A stretch of DNA of 64,000 nucleotides from Aggregatibacter actinomycetemcomitans (GCF_003130205.1 NZ_NRDF01000006.1:29311-93310); one strand, 5' to 3'. Counted from the first letter of the stretch, positions 35,341-45,161 are shown. Numbers and translations are program-made. The notes: generated by a model from the letters alone, not told the origin.

Positions 35341-37335
35341 ATGCCTAATTTCATAAAAAAATCACATATCGCGTTATCCATTTCACTTTTTGTTAGCTTA
35401 GGGATAAGTGCACCATTACACGCTGATTCCGTTATGGACAAACTTGATTTTAGTAAAGCGGATTCAATTTTATCGGATAAAGTGTTTTATCAAATTGGCG
35501 GTGGGGTTGGCTATATGGCTCCGCCGACTCGGGCAAATACGATTAATGCGGCAGAATTTGGTCTCGGTTGGAAAGCCAACCTTATGTGCGGCAATTTTGA
35601 CATGAAGACGACCATCAAGAATCAGCTAAACGGGCTGACTGAAGGCTTTAAAGATTTATACAGTAATATCATTGAATCTGCGACAGGTGCGGTAGCAAGT
35701 CTGCCGGCAATGGTTATTCAACGAGCCAATCCTCAGCTCTACGATATTCTAACAAACGGGTTGTTCCAGGGAAAAATTGACTTTGCTAATTTAAAGACCA
35801 GCTGTGAAGAAATGTCTAAAAAACTTGCCGATTCTACATTAGATGGGCGCTGGTCATTAAGTGCGGACATGGAGAAATATAAAACGCTACTGACAAATGA
35901 ACCGGATGCCAATAAAGTCCAGAAGCAACTTGAAAATAATAAAGGTAAAGAAGGGAAAACCTGGGTCGGAAATCAAAAGAAAGGGGGGGAGGGACAGGAG
36001 CCTATTAATCTGGTTGAAGACGTTGCTTCAGCCGGTTACAACATGCTAAATAATCGTCCGGTTTTAGAAAAGAAACCCATTTCCGGCTCCAATTGTAACG
36101 GATTACTTTGCCAGACCTGGGAAGATCCTAAACAGCTTTCAGACTGGCTGACCAAAGTTGTCGGTGAACAAACACTTTCGACCTGTGCCGAAAATTGCGG
36201 AACACCAAGTAGCTCTAAGCCGGGTGTCGGTCTCACACCAGAGATTGAAGAGGAAAATATCCGCACTTTATCAAACCTTGAAAAAGCACTTAATATGCCG
36301 GTGCCGTCCCCAGAAATTTTAGCTCAACTGAGCTCATCAACAATACCGGTTACTCGCGGACTAATTGAGGCATTGCGTGAAGATCCGGATGTTGAAGTAT
36401 TAAGTCAGCGTTTATCAAGTGAGTTGGCTCTCTCAAAAAGTATGGAAAAACTACTTTTGGCGCGTCGTGCGGTACTTGCCGGAATGCGCGAGCCTAACGT
36501 GACGAATAATAAAGATGCGACTGATGAATTAGATAAAGTGCTGAGGATTATCGATCGGGAAATTGAACAGGTCAATATGGAAACTAGTCTGCAAAAATCC
36601 ATTACCAGTAATACGGCGACTGCAATATTGCAAAATAAAGAACGTCGTGACCTTAATTCAGGGCCATATAATTTACCACAAGATAGCTTGGATAAACGAG
36701 TTAATAAGCTGGTAAATGGTACGGTAAAAAATGAAGAAGACACCTCTGAACCGGCAGATATTCATATTCCGCATAAATCTGTGACGTTAGGTGTGCCGAG
36801 TGTTGCAGATAACGCTAATCGTCCATCGTTCAATGGTAGCAATAGTCCGGTATCTGCCGGTAGAAATCCGAATGCTACTATTCCGGATAATCAAATCACT
36901 GCAAAAGATAAGCAGGAATTTATTCGACAAACCATGCCGATTGCCAAAGCGATTGAAGAAAAATGGGGTGTTCCGGCAGAAGTGACTATTGCTCAAGCAG
37001 CGCTAGAATCAGGTTGGGGGAAAAAAGTGAAAGGAAATGCTTATTTTGGTATTAAAGGGAAGGGTTCTAAAGGTTCTGTCAATTTTGGTACGCACGAAGT
37101 TATCAATGGTAAAAAAATCCGCATGAATGATAATTTTGCTTCTTATGGTGGCTTTGGGGATGCTGCGAATGGTTACGGTGAGTTTTTAAATAAAAACAAA
37201 CGTTATCGTGAGGCATTTAAGCATAAGGATAATCCGGTTGAATTTGCAAAAGCCGTAGCTAAAGCCGGTTATGCAACTGACCCGGAATATGCGAACAAGT
37301 TGACAAGTATTATTAAATCCAATAAATTTGCATAA
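35341..37335 (+). CDS. TIGR03755-family conjugation protein fused to a GH73 glucosaminidase
   Basis: A 664-residue exported protein. After a signal peptide (LSISLFVSLGISAPLHA), the N-terminal part carries QIGGGVGYMAPP, LGWKANLMCGNFD and other phrases of the TIGR03755 (TraH-like) family and extends through about residue 460. A proline/asparagine-rich linker leads to a C-terminal glucosaminidase domain (about 520-664): AEVTIAQAALESGWG with catalytic Glu556, GNAYFGIKG, FASYGGFGDAANGYGEFL and AVAKAGYATDPEYANKL. The fusion couples pilus-assembly function to peptidoglycan cutting. It is the third gene of the rightward operon, followed by a small secreted protein gene. Confidence 0.85.
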   Translation: MPNFIKKSHIALSISLFVSLGISAPLHADSVMDKLDFSKADSILSDKVFYQIGGGVGYMAPPTRANTINAAEFGLGWKANLMCGNFDMKTTIKNQLNGLTEGFKDLYSNIIESATGAVASLPAMVIQRANPQLYDILTNGLFQGKIDFANLKTSCEEMSKKLADSTLDGRWSLSADMEKYKTLLTNEPDANKVQKQLENNKGKEGKTWVGNQKKGGEGQEPINLVEDVASAGYNMLNNRPVLEKKPISGSNCNGLLCQTWEDPKQLSDWLTKVVGEQTLSTCAENCGTPSSSKPGVGLTPEIEEENIRTLSNLEKALNMPVPSPEILAQLSSSTIPVTRGLIEALREDPDVEVLSQRLSSELALSKSMEKLLLARRAVLAGMREPNVTNNKDATDELDKVLRIIDREIEQVNMETSLQKSITSNTATAILQNKERRDLNSGPYNLPQDSLDKRVNKLVNGTVKNEEDTSEPADIHIPHKSVTLGVPSVADNANRPSFNGSNSPVSAGRNPNATIPDNQITAKDKQEFIRQTMPIAKAIEEKWGVPAEVTIAQAALESGWGKKVKGNAYFGIKGKGSKGSVNFGTHEVINGKKIRMNDNFASYGGFGDAANGYGEFLNKNKRYREAFKHKDNPVEFAKAVAKAGYATDPEYANKLTSIIKSNKFA

Positions 37336-37357
37336 ATGTTGTGAGAAGGAGATGATG

Positions 37358-37699
37358 ATGAAAAAATTAATGATTGGTGCGTTGATGTTCGGTATGAGCA
37401 TTGTAGCTAATGCCGCTCCGGTAACTTCATCAGATGAGGCGTATCAAGTTGTTGAGACTTCGGTTTATAAAAATAAACTGACCAAACTCACTAAAGAATG
37501 TATCAAATACAGCATTGATGAGGATGCTGAAGCGTATTTAGTTGATATTTATGAAGTTCATAATAAGAAATGTGGTGGTGACCCCTCCGTACAACACCGG
37601 TTATTCAGTTATAGTGTAGACAAGAAAACCGGTGCATTAGCGACGGATGCCATGCGTGAAGGCGTGGAGTGGGATGGCACATTACAACCGATACAGTAA
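37358..37699 (+). CDS. Small secreted protein after the glucosaminidase gene
   Basis: A 113-residue exported protein (signal MKKLMIGALMFGMSIVANAA). Three consecutive in-frame ATGs occur; 37358 has the best spacing from AGAAGGAG. The mature part has two cysteines (KECIKYS and NKKCGGDP) and EGVEWDGT near the end. No family was firmly recognised. Its position just after a peptidoglycan-hydrolase gene suggests, but does not show, a lysozyme-inhibitor or immunity role. A terminator follows. Confidence 0.6.
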   Translation: MKKLMIGALMFGMSIVANAAPVTSSDEAYQVVETSVYKNKLTKLTKECIKYSIDEDAEAYLVDIYEVHNKKCGGDPSVQHRLFSYSVDKKTGALATDAMREGVEWDGTLQPIQ

Positions 37700-37712
37700 G
37701 CGGAAATAATGT

Positions 37713-37742
37713 AAAAAGCTGAATAGTGATATTCAGCTTTTT
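37713..37742 (+). terminator. Rho-independent terminator
   Basis: AAAAAGCTGAATA pairs with TATTCAGCTTTTT around a short loop, ending in a T-run. It closes the rightward TIGR03757-TIGR03755 operon. Confidence 0.85.
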
Positions 37743-37812
37743 TATTGCATAAACAAATGGCGGGATGTACACTAAGAATAACCGTATTAGTAACAAAAAA
37801 GAGGAGATAGCG

Positions 37813-38148
37813 ATGAATGCACAATCATTCGGTCATGTATTTGGCATGCTGTTCAAGCGTGTCGAACAACGCTTGACGTTTATTCCTCCGAAATTAAGAA
37901 AAGTCATTTGGGTAGGTCTTGCTATTGTTGGATTACCGGTCTTTTTAGTGGCTTTCTTGCTCTTACGAGCATGGTTATACAGAAAGGTGTCTTTGTATGA
38001 AAAAGGAGAACTATTATATCCTACAAACCAAGCACAAGAAATAATTGAAGAGTTACAAGATATAAATCAGAAATTAGATAAGTATAGAAAATATAACGAT
38101 AATATAATTGGAAGTGGTAATGGTACTGGAAACGGGATTAACTTTTAG
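37813..38148 (+). CDS. Hypothetical single-pass membrane protein
   Basis: A 111-residue protein. ATG at 37813 follows GAGGAG and is preferred over an upstream frame start. It has a basic amphipathic N-terminus, one membrane helix (VIWVGLAIVGLPVFLVAFLLL), a coiled-coil-like stretch (EIIEELQDINQKLDKYRKY) and a glycine/asparagine-rich end. No family recognised. Its last codons lie in the stem of the following terminator. Confidence 0.55.
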   Translation: MNAQSFGHVFGMLFKRVEQRLTFIPPKLRKVIWVGLAIVGLPVFLVAFLLLRAWLYRKVSLYEKGELLYPTNQAQEIIEELQDINQKLDKYRKYNDNIIGSGNGTGNGINF

Positions 38149-38161
38149 TTAATCCCGTTTT
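38131..38161. terminator. Bidirectional terminator between convergent genes
   Basis: AACGGGATTAAC (38131-38142) pairs with GTTAATCCCGTT (38148-38159) followed by T residues. It ends transcription from the left and from the long leftward T4SS operon. Confidence 0.8.
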
Positions 38162-38165
38162 GTTA

Positions 38166-39689
38166 TCACTTATTCATATTTGTATTAATTTTTGCTTGCA
38201 TTGCGTTACTACCCATATTGCCCGCTTTTTCTCCAGCTGTTTGAGATGATTTTGCTCCGTTTGCCATTGATTGGGCAATATCTCCAGTTTTTATCCCCGC
38301 CCACCCCATTGCAGTAAACCATAACGCCGGAACCACGATAAACAAGCTTCCCATCACGAAATTAATAATAAAGTCATCTTGGGTGTTTTCTAAAAAATAC
38401 GGATTAATACGGCTGTGCGCCGATGAATTATACAAAATATCCAGTAATGCCGAATCCAGCCATCTAGCTAATTCCCACCAAAATGATGTTGTCACAATGG
38501 CAAAGTGCACAAATGTGATCGTAATCACGGTTTTCAACGAATAAGCACTCAAGATAATGATTGCCGGTGTCAGAATGATAACCACCATAATCAAAAATGC
38601 CTGTATCATCGGTAATGCTTGGCGTAGTGAATCAAGTCCGGGGAAAATGGCCAGACTGCCCACAAGGGAACCCGCGCCGGCAGCAGTTCTGGCTGCAGCA
38701 TTTGCCATGGTCGGATCAAGGTTGCCACCGTAACCCGGATAAACTTTTCCTTTGGATACATCGATATTTTCCGGGCGGAGTAGTGTTCTCAGTAGGGCTT
38801 CATCTTGATTATCGACCGAGTTAAAAAAGTCACTGACTTGTGCGGAAAGGTTTTGTCGCATATCGGCCAATAAACGTGGTCTTAATCCGGCTTCAGCATT
38901 ATTCCACCACTGATCACAAGTCGGATAACCGCCATTACCGTTGTTTGGTAACCCTGCGTCACGTGCGTTATCGTAAGGAAATAGTTTAATCGGCTGTTGT
39001 GCCCGATAGCGAGGGTAGAGCTCACTATTTTTAATAAGCAGTTTGCCGCCTAACCAACTGATTTCACGAGCTTGCGCTTCATTTAAACTGACCTGGCTTT
39101 CTTGCACTTTCCGTCGTGCCGGAACGTAGCATTGTTGCGTAAATTGCTGTACCTCGGTAAGTAGTGCCGGGTTATTGATTTTTTCATGTTGTACCTCAAA
39201 GCGAACCTGGCGTAAGTCAATCTGACATGGAATGGTCGAGGCAAAACCATGTGTTAACCCTTTATTGATTTTGTGCATTATTGCCCACCAAAGCGGAACC
39301 CTTGCTTGTTTGCCGCCGAAAGTGGACTCGATATAGCTACCATAGCCGGTTTTGCTTGGTTCAAGCGGGACTTTGTAACCGCATTGTTTAGAACGCTCCA
39401 CATTAAATCCAATGTTATCGAGCGACACCGGAATAACTGGGGCGAGTACGAGGATAACAACAAACATTGCCGGGATCAGATTTAAGTAAAGCCAACGAAT
39501 TAATAATTCGCCTTTCTCACCTTCATCATCTCCCTGTTTGCCTACATCTAACCAGGTCTTAATAATTAAACCAATCAGCGGCAGTAACCACAATCCGGTA
39601 CCGGCGAAAAGAGAAAAAACGCCGTTATTAATAATCCAGCCCAGCAATGTTAGAAAATATTCCAAGTAACTATCGGTATAAAACGTCAT
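38166..39689 (-). CDS. TraG N-terminal-domain mating protein
   Basis: A 507-residue inner-membrane protein with N-terminal membrane segments (residues 10-60 and 70-90), a large periplasmic region with cysteines (SKQCGYKV, PTCDQWWNN) and a second membrane cluster near 370-460, ending in an Ala/Gly/Asn-rich tail. It matches the TraG N-terminal family used in mating-pair stabilisation and entry control of F-like systems. It lacks the long C-terminal domain of F TraG. It is the last gene of the leftward T4SS operon. Confidence 0.82.
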   Translation of the reverse strand: MTFYTDSYLEYFLTLLGWIINNGVFSLFAGTGLWLLPLIGLIIKTWLDVGKQGDDEGEKGELLIRWLYLNLIPAMFVVILVLAPVIPVSLDNIGFNVERSKQCGYKVPLEPSKTGYGSYIESTFGGKQARVPLWWAIMHKINKGLTHGFASTIPCQIDLRQVRFEVQHEKINNPALLTEVQQFTQQCYVPARRKVQESQVSLNEAQAREISWLGGKLLIKNSELYPRYRAQQPIKLFPYDNARDAGLPNNGNGGYPTCDQWWNNAEAGLRPRLLADMRQNLSAQVSDFFNSVDNQDEALLRTLLRPENIDVSKGKVYPGYGGNLDPTMANAAARTAAGAGSLVGSLAIFPGLDSLRQALPMIQAFLIMVVIILTPAIIILSAYSLKTVITITFVHFAIVTTSFWWELARWLDSALLDILYNSSAHSRINPYFLENTQDDFIINFVMGSLFIVVPALWFTAMGWAGIKTGDIAQSMANGAKSSQTAGEKAGNMGSNAMQAKINTNMNK

Positions 39690-39701
39690 TTGTTTTCTCC
39701 T

Positions 39702-40031
39702 TTAGGCAAGTGCGATTTGACTGACGGCTTCCGCAAAAATTAGCGTGGCGATAATCGACCATTGGGTTGTTTTAGGAAGACCGGCTTTACTCTTTTTATT
39801 AATGCTGAACATTAAGCCAATAGTGAGAGCATAGAGTCCTAATCGCACAAAAAACCACATAATACGGGTTTCGTGAAACCATTGTTGCAAATTAATCCCC
39901 GGCAGATTGATTGCGATAAATTGCCCTAATAGTGCAAGTACAATTAAGGTCACTATCGGTGTGATAATAAAGCCGAGTATAAATTTTAAACGACGACGTG
40001 AAGGCTTCGTGTTATTCGGTGTGTTGTTCAT
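39702..40031 (-). CDS. Small ICE inner-membrane protein
   Basis: A 109-residue protein with three hydrophobic segments (FILGFIITPIVTLIVLALL, MWFFVRLGLYALTIGLMF and WSIIATLIFAEAVSQ). ATG at 40031 (MNNTPNN) overlaps the end of the upstream gene by 20 bp and is preferred over an earlier frame start. Proteins of this kind occupy the same place in ICEHin1056-like clusters. The function is unknown; it probably belongs to the secretion channel. Confidence 0.65.
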   Translation of the reverse strand: MNNTPNNTKPSRRRLKFILGFIITPIVTLIVLALLGQFIAINLPGINLQQWFHETRIMWFFVRLGLYALTIGLMFSINKKSKAGLPKTTQWSIIATLIFAEAVSQIALA

Positions 40032-40470
40032 TATTTGCCTCACTATACATAGGATTATCCCCAATCTTTGTGGATAACGGGGAGAGGAGTTGTGCCGGGA
40101 GTTGTTGTGCCAGAAATTGAATCAACCAAAAGGCATCAACGTGATCGGCAATTTCAATATTGAGCCGAGCGGGCCAGTTTTGCGTATCAAATGCCGGGAT
40201 AGCAAAACGCCCGGAAACATTTAACAGAAAGTGCAATTCGCTTAAATCACCCGAGATATGCACTTTCCAACTGGTTAAATTAAATACCCGGTGCGGATAG
40301 GCGACAATACGACAATGTTGTCCCACTTTGTGGATGATTTTGTCTGCAAATTGAGCCAGGTTTTTTTGAATATCCTCTGCGACAAATTTTAATGACTGGA
40401 CTCTTGGACCTATCTCAAATAAATACGCATAATTCATCAGATTAGGCTGCAATGGTTGCTGTATCGTCAT
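40012..40470 (-). CDS. Hypothetical ICE conjugation-cluster protein
   Basis: A 152-residue soluble protein without a signal peptide. The start is uncertain: ATG at 40470 overlaps the end of the VirB4-like gene, and an ATG at 40437 (MNYAYLFEIG) is also possible. It contains YPHRVFNLTSWKVHISGD and LNIEIADHVDAFWLIQFL. It overlaps both neighbours, which indicates translational coupling in the T4SS operon. No family name was recognised. Confidence 0.6.
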   Translation of the reverse strand: MTIQQPLQPNLMNYAYLFEIGPRVQSLKFVAEDIQKNLAQFADKIIHKVGQHCRIVAYPHRVFNLTSWKVHISGDLSELHFLLNVSGRFAIPAFDTQNWPARLNIEIADHVDAFWLIQFLAQQLPAQLLSPLSTKIGDNPMYSEANNEQHTE

Positions 40471-43312
40471 TGGCTGCAATCCCCCGTTTTCTGTCTAAAT
40501 CTTTTGCAACCATGAGGGCTGCATCTAATTCGCTACAATTGTGCTCCATCATTAATTGCTTACGTTGCGCTTTTTCGTGTTTTTCCGTCATGCCCAAGGC
40601 TAAGAATAAACTTGGTGGTACAACCCGGAATAGGGCTTCCATATTAGTTGCGAGAACCACGCCCTCAGTATATTTTTTGTCTGCTTTTTTGGCGGACAAT
40701 AACATCAGTTTTTGCGCTTCAGTCAATCGTCGGAATCGATTGACCTGTTCCACCTCATCATTGGATAAGTTGAGTAATTCCCACCATTCAATCATGCTCA
40801 GTAGTTTATCTGCCGCATCCGGGAAGTCAGTCATGTTTTGTGTGGCCAACCATAACCAGATACCCAATTTACGCCACATTTTTGACCCTTTGACTAAAAA
40901 TTTTGCCAGTAACGGGTTGACGGTAATGATGTGCGATTCATCGGTAATATTCACAATCGGGCGGAAACTGTGTTGGTATTTTTCGCCCAATGAGTTGATA
41001 TGGTTGATGAGAGAAATATAAGCAATTGCCAATTCGGCCTCATAGCCTTCACGGGCAAACATCGCTAAGTCGACAAGGGTAATATCTGCCTCTGGCCAGA
41101 TTTCACCTTCACGGTTAAAGAATCGACCGTTTACGCCGCTACAGAACATATCCATAGCTTCAGCCATTTCGGCAAGTCGGCTTTGTCGTTCCGGACGAAT
41201 ATTTTCGTCACGACTGAGCTCTTCTAACGCCGCTTTGACATCTCCGGTGAGCACTTGACGTTGTTCCTGAGCGGTTTTTCTGGCAGCTAACAATATTGCC
41301 TGACGAATTGCCGAACGGTCGGCACGGCTCATTTTATCGTCTTCTTTGGTCTCACCACCGGTGATCATCAATCTTGCGGTTAACTCCATTTCCGCAAGTA
41401 AGTCACGTTGCTCTTCTCCCTCATTTTCCTCTTCGTCGTTATCATCGTCATTAACTTCGACGGTGACATCCATCTCTAAGAGTTTATGTGCCTCTGAGAA
41501 GAGAGGAAGAACAATGTCACTGCTCGGTTCAAGGGAAACTCGGTTAACGCTTAAACCGTAACGTTCGGCGTAATCGGCAAACAGCCCAAAGGAGTTACCG
41601 GCCTCAACGATGAAAAGACGGGGACGGTGAACCGCCATGAGTTGGGACATTTGAGCGGTTAGCGTTGCTGATTTGCCTGAGCCGGTTGGTCCTAAAATCA
41701 GTTTATGAGCATTTTTGGTCCGGTCTTTAGGATTTAACGGATCAAAGTCGAAAGGTGTTCCCCCTCGATTAAAATAGGTAATACCAGGATGGTCGGTGCC
41801 TGTTTCACGTCCGAATACCGGTAACATATTCGCTAAATGTTGCACCCAGTAATACTTGGTATAGTTATGTGATTTAGCATCCTGTTGTGGGTTAAAGTTC
41901 ATCGGCAGCCAACGTAAATAGCTATTCAGCGGAGCAACTTCTGAACCCTCTTTCACCGGTACCAGATTGTTACTGAGTAGCACTGTCCGAAGTTCGCGGG
42001 CACGCTCTTTAAGCTCTTCCTCATTTTTACCTCGAATATAGAAGGCAAGCGCCCCATGGTATAATTTATGTCCGTCTTTTAAGTATTGGGTTACGGTAAT
42101 AGCGTCTTGTTTTAAGTAGATAGAGTCATAGCCTTTGCCTACAGCACGATTACTGAGGGTATCCAAATGGGTTTGTAGGCGATCTTGCGGATGTACGACT
42201 ATGGTAGTAACCATAATGGTTGATTCCGGTAGTAAATCAAAAAGCGCATTGATATTACGGCCTCGAGTGACCTCACCTGTCATGTGGCCGACTTGAGGTT
42301 CTTTACGAATGCGATCGACTACCACGACTTCATGGGGTTGGTTATCAAAATACCAATATTGTCCTTTACTTTCCGGGGGACTATAAAACAGGTTTTCACT
42401 GAAATCCTGCCAGGTTAACGGCATTTCGTTTGCTTTTTGTTGAGGATAACTCAACAAGTCATAACAGGCTTTATTATCCAGTCCTTTGAAATTTTTTGAA
42501 GGATTAGGATTAAACCAAGGGAGCAACCAATCGTGGATTTGTTTGCCATTTTGCCGATGCATGGTTAAACCGGCAGTTGCAAAGGCACTATTCACACGCT
42601 CACAGGCATTATTTAACAGTGAGATGCTATCGGTTTCGTTATTGCCAACATAGCGATAGATCACCATCCGAGTGCGGCGTATTTTGCCTGCCCAGGCCGT
42701 ATTCGTGACCCTGTCATCAATAAATAACCCGCCGGGCTTTGTCACATTTTTTAAATGACGTTCAATTTCCGAGAGCCACTGTTCGGTAAATTCGCTCCCA
42801 TAAGCTTCCGGTGAAACTTTTTGTATGTAATCCCGTGCATGAGATACATAACCACTTAAATCTTTTTCATCCTGGCAATAAAACTGCACAACATAAGGGT
42901 TATTATCCAGCTCATCGAAACTATCCTGTAAAGCGTCTTTAACTAGCGTTCTCACCCGGTTTAAAAATTCTTCACCACGTCCTTCCGTACCGATAGGTTT
43001 TACATCAAAAACCGCACCGGCACTTCTCCCGTCGTCAAGTAAAAGTACACCTTCCGTATCTAAATATTCGCCGTAAGGTAAGTGATCGACAAAAGACGGC
43101 TCCGCCCCATAAAGCTTTTGATTATGCCGTGATTGTGTCGCTTTTCCGCTACGTGGAATAGCACCGAATTGAGGGGTAATATCGCCGGCAGGTTGTATTA
43201 TAGCGATATCCACTTCAGAACTTTCAGTAGCTTCAATTTTAGGCGGGAGCGGAGCAGATTTCTTTTCCTTTGCTGGAAAAAATGACTGTAAGACATCTTG
43301 TAACAAGGACAT
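40442..43312 (-). CDS. Conjugative transfer ATPase, VirB4/TraC type (TIGR03744)
   Basis: A 956-residue ATPase that powers pilus assembly at the inner membrane. The N-terminal domain holds the family phrases LPYGEYLDTEGVLLLDDG and VGHMTGEVTRGRN; Walker A GPTGSGKS is at about 540-547 and Walker B-like FRPIVNITDESHI at about 790. A very acidic insert (VEVNDDDNDEEENEGEE) lies near 620. The TIGR03744 class is specific to PFGI-1/ICEHin1056 elements. It overlaps the gene before it (ATG shared with the lipoprotein stop) and the gene after it. Confidence 0.9.
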   Translation of the reverse strand: MSLLQDVLQSFFPAKEKKSAPLPPKIEATESSEVDIAIIQPAGDITPQFGAIPRSGKATQSRHNQKLYGAEPSFVDHLPYGEYLDTEGVLLLDDGRSAGAVFDVKPIGTEGRGEEFLNRVRTLVKDALQDSFDELDNNPYVVQFYCQDEKDLSGYVSHARDYIQKVSPEAYGSEFTEQWLSEIERHLKNVTKPGGLFIDDRVTNTAWAGKIRRTRMVIYRYVGNNETDSISLLNNACERVNSAFATAGLTMHRQNGKQIHDWLLPWFNPNPSKNFKGLDNKACYDLLSYPQQKANEMPLTWQDFSENLFYSPPESKGQYWYFDNQPHEVVVVDRIRKEPQVGHMTGEVTRGRNINALFDLLPESTIMVTTIVVHPQDRLQTHLDTLSNRAVGKGYDSIYLKQDAITVTQYLKDGHKLYHGALAFYIRGKNEEELKERARELRTVLLSNNLVPVKEGSEVAPLNSYLRWLPMNFNPQQDAKSHNYTKYYWVQHLANMLPVFGRETGTDHPGITYFNRGGTPFDFDPLNPKDRTKNAHKLILGPTGSGKSATLTAQMSQLMAVHRPRLFIVEAGNSFGLFADYAERYGLSVNRVSLEPSSDIVLPLFSEAHKLLEMDVTVEVNDDDNDEEENEGEEQRDLLAEMELTARLMITGGETKEDDKMSRADRSAIRQAILLAARKTAQEQRQVLTGDVKAALEELSRDENIRPERQSRLAEMAEAMDMFCSGVNGRFFNREGEIWPEADITLVDLAMFAREGYEAELAIAYISLINHINSLGEKYQHSFRPIVNITDESHIITVNPLLAKFLVKGSKMWRKLGIWLWLATQNMTDFPDAADKLLSMIEWWELLNLSNDEVEQVNRFRRLTEAQKLMLLSAKKADKKYTEGVVLATNMEALFRVVPPSLFLALGMTEKHEKAQRKQLMMEHNCSELDAALMVAKDLDRKRGIAANDDTATIAA

Positions 43313-43719
43313 TATAACCCCCTGGTGCGTTCGCCGGGTTGGGCATATTGTACCCGTCCGTAAAATGGGATCACGGAGGTATAACCCGGAATCGGCATGG
43401 GTTCACCGGATTCGGAAAGGTGCGGGTAAACGTACATAATTAAATCCGGATTAGGTAATGGAAATAAATTGGTGACTTCATTTTCTGCAGTTCGGGTATA
43501 ACTTTGTTGTTCCTTACTTGAAATATATTTGGGTTCTTCAATCATGCGTTGTCCCTGATTACGGTAAGTGTGCAGCTGAGCGCTGTTACCGCCGCCTTTA
43601 TTCCAGATATCCTGCATGGTCGCCTCACCGGATGGGAGTAGGTCATTTTTCGAGGTTGAGCATGCGGTGATAAGGCTAAGGCTCACTAAAATCGTGCTTA
43701 TCGTTGATGTGTAATTCAT
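43312..43719 (-). CDS. ICE conjugation lipoprotein, TIGR03751 family
   Basis: A 135-residue lipoprotein. The lipobox LITAC sits at residues 16-20 after a short signal, so the mature protein should be lipidated and outer-membrane anchored. Phrases NPDLIMYVYPHL and PIPGYTSVIPFYG match TIGR03751. It overlaps the VirB4-like gene by one base and follows the VirB10-like gene by 13 bp. It likely supports the outer-membrane core, like VirB7. Confidence 0.85.
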   Translation of the reverse strand: MNYTSTISTILVSLSLITACSTSKNDLLPSGEATMQDIWNKGGGNSAQLHTYRNQGQRMIEEPKYISSKEQQSYTRTAENEVTNLFPLPNPDLIMYVYPHLSESGEPMPIPGYTSVIPFYGRVQYAQPGERTRGL

Positions 43720-43732
43720 ATTTTGCTCCCTG

Positions 43733-45151
43733 TTAATCTAGTGCGGATGTCCGAGCAGATTGGTCATATCTGACTTTGCGACCGGTGGTGTTATAGTCGA
43801 TTTTGATTTCTTTATTAATGTGTATGGCAACTTCCTGACCAGGTGGAACATAGACAGCATCAAATGTCTGTCCATAGCGCTGGCGAAACCAGTCTGCCGT
43901 CTCTTTTAAGCCGGAACCTAATGCCTGTCCTAAAATGTATTTTCCATTGTTGCCGGTAACGGCACCAATGACGGCATTTCCATCGACGACCGTTGTAGTT
44001 TGGGATTGCGCTATGCCTTGTGCGGCAGCAGAAGCGCCTGCCAGTAAAAAATTCGTACCTAAATATTCCGGCGCGTTGGTTTTACGTGTCCCCTGGATAC
44101 AAGGCACACCACGGGGATCGGATAGCCAACCGATTGACTCTTCGGAACCGGAAGAAACGATACGTCCATCGGTAAACACGAAAGTTAAGCTTTTCACATC
44201 ACCGCGTACGCAGGAGAGCGTCCAGTCGCCGGTTGCCGTACCGGATACGATAGCTCCCTCAACATCCGGTAATTCGATACCGTTGGCGATGAGGTTGTCA
44301 CGACCGATGAGAAGTTTAAACGGATAAGGTTCAGTGACGTTGTTATCTATCGGCACTCGCCCGACCAGTGCGGTCAATGCAATGGAATTTGTTAATGTGG
44401 AGTTTTGTGCAATGGTGAAAAAAGGAATTTCTTTGCCTTTTGGGACTGTAGTACTTTTGCCATTTATTTCAGCAAAAAGAGTTTCTTGCGTTGAATTTTT
44501 TGTGTTAGAGGTCGGCTTCAAACTGGATGGAAAGCCAAATTTTGCCCCGGTCTGGATGTTCCCCAGTGGTAACAGATTACCTTTGTCATCCATTGCGATT
44601 CTGTCGATGGGTTCTACCCATTGAATACTTTCGCCATTACTCATATTATCGGCGGTGTTTGAAGCGCCATTAATCGGTAATGCCTCTGTTGTACCATTCC
44701 CACTTGTCCCATTAATAGCTGAAGTAACTTGTTTTTGTGCCGAGTCTTTTAACTGTAAAAGTTCATCTTTCAGTGTTTTTAATTCATCAGCTAACGCTCC
44801 AGCTTCAGACTGTACGGTTTGCTGAATCTGATAATCCACATCGTCTTGTTTTTTCTGTAAACGTGAGTTTTCAGCAATTAATTTTTCATTTTTTGAGACA
44901 ATTTCATTTAATAGTTTTTCATTTGCTTTCGCCTTGCCGATTAAGGTTCTAACCGTGTCATTAGGCGTATCGCCTTCTATTCCCATGGCACGTAATTCTT
45001 TCGGAGACAGATCTTTCAGTGACGTATCCAGGAAAGCTTTTTGCTGGGACTCAGAAGACGTAGAGCTTGGGGCGAATAAAAACCATAACATCAGGCTTAT
45101 TGCAAAGACGACGATTGCAATAACGACGTAAAATCCTTTATTTGCTTGCAT
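43733..45151 (-). CDS. VirB10/TraB-like protein, TIGR03752 family
   Basis: A 472-residue envelope-spanning protein. A short cytoplasmic N-terminus, one membrane helix (FYVVIAIVVFAISLMLWFLF), a coiled-coil region (about 75-140) and a periplasmic beta domain with RGVPCIQGTR, ILGQALGSGLKETADWF and AVYVPPGQEVAIHI near the end are typical. It links inner and outer membrane parts of the secretion channel. It lies between the TIGR03749 and TIGR03751 genes, the standard order. Confidence 0.87.
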   Translation of the reverse strand: MQANKGFYVVIAIVVFAISLMLWFLFAPSSTSSESQQKAFLDTSLKDLSPKELRAMGIEGDTPNDTVRTLIGKAKANEKLLNEIVSKNEKLIAENSRLQKKQDDVDYQIQQTVQSEAGALADELKTLKDELLQLKDSAQKQVTSAINGTSGNGTTEALPINGASNTADNMSNGESIQWVEPIDRIAMDDKGNLLPLGNIQTGAKFGFPSSLKPTSNTKNSTQETLFAEINGKSTTVPKGKEIPFFTIAQNSTLTNSIALTALVGRVPIDNNVTEPYPFKLLIGRDNLIANGIELPDVEGAIVSGTATGDWTLSCVRGDVKSLTFVFTDGRIVSSGSEESIGWLSDPRGVPCIQGTRKTNAPEYLGTNFLLAGASAAAQGIAQSQTTTVVDGNAVIGAVTGNNGKYILGQALGSGLKETADWFRQRYGQTFDAVYVPPGQEVAIHINKEIKIDYNTTGRKVRYDQSARTSALD

Positions 45152-45161
45152 ATCGTTCTCC

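Noticed and set aside
35099..35356. 85-codon frame overlapping the TraU-like gene end
   Set aside because: Out-of-frame shadow of a real gene without a ribosome site.
40470..41021. 189-codon frame opposite the VirB4-like gene
   Set aside because: It is antisense to well-supported coding sequence and lacks start signals and homology.
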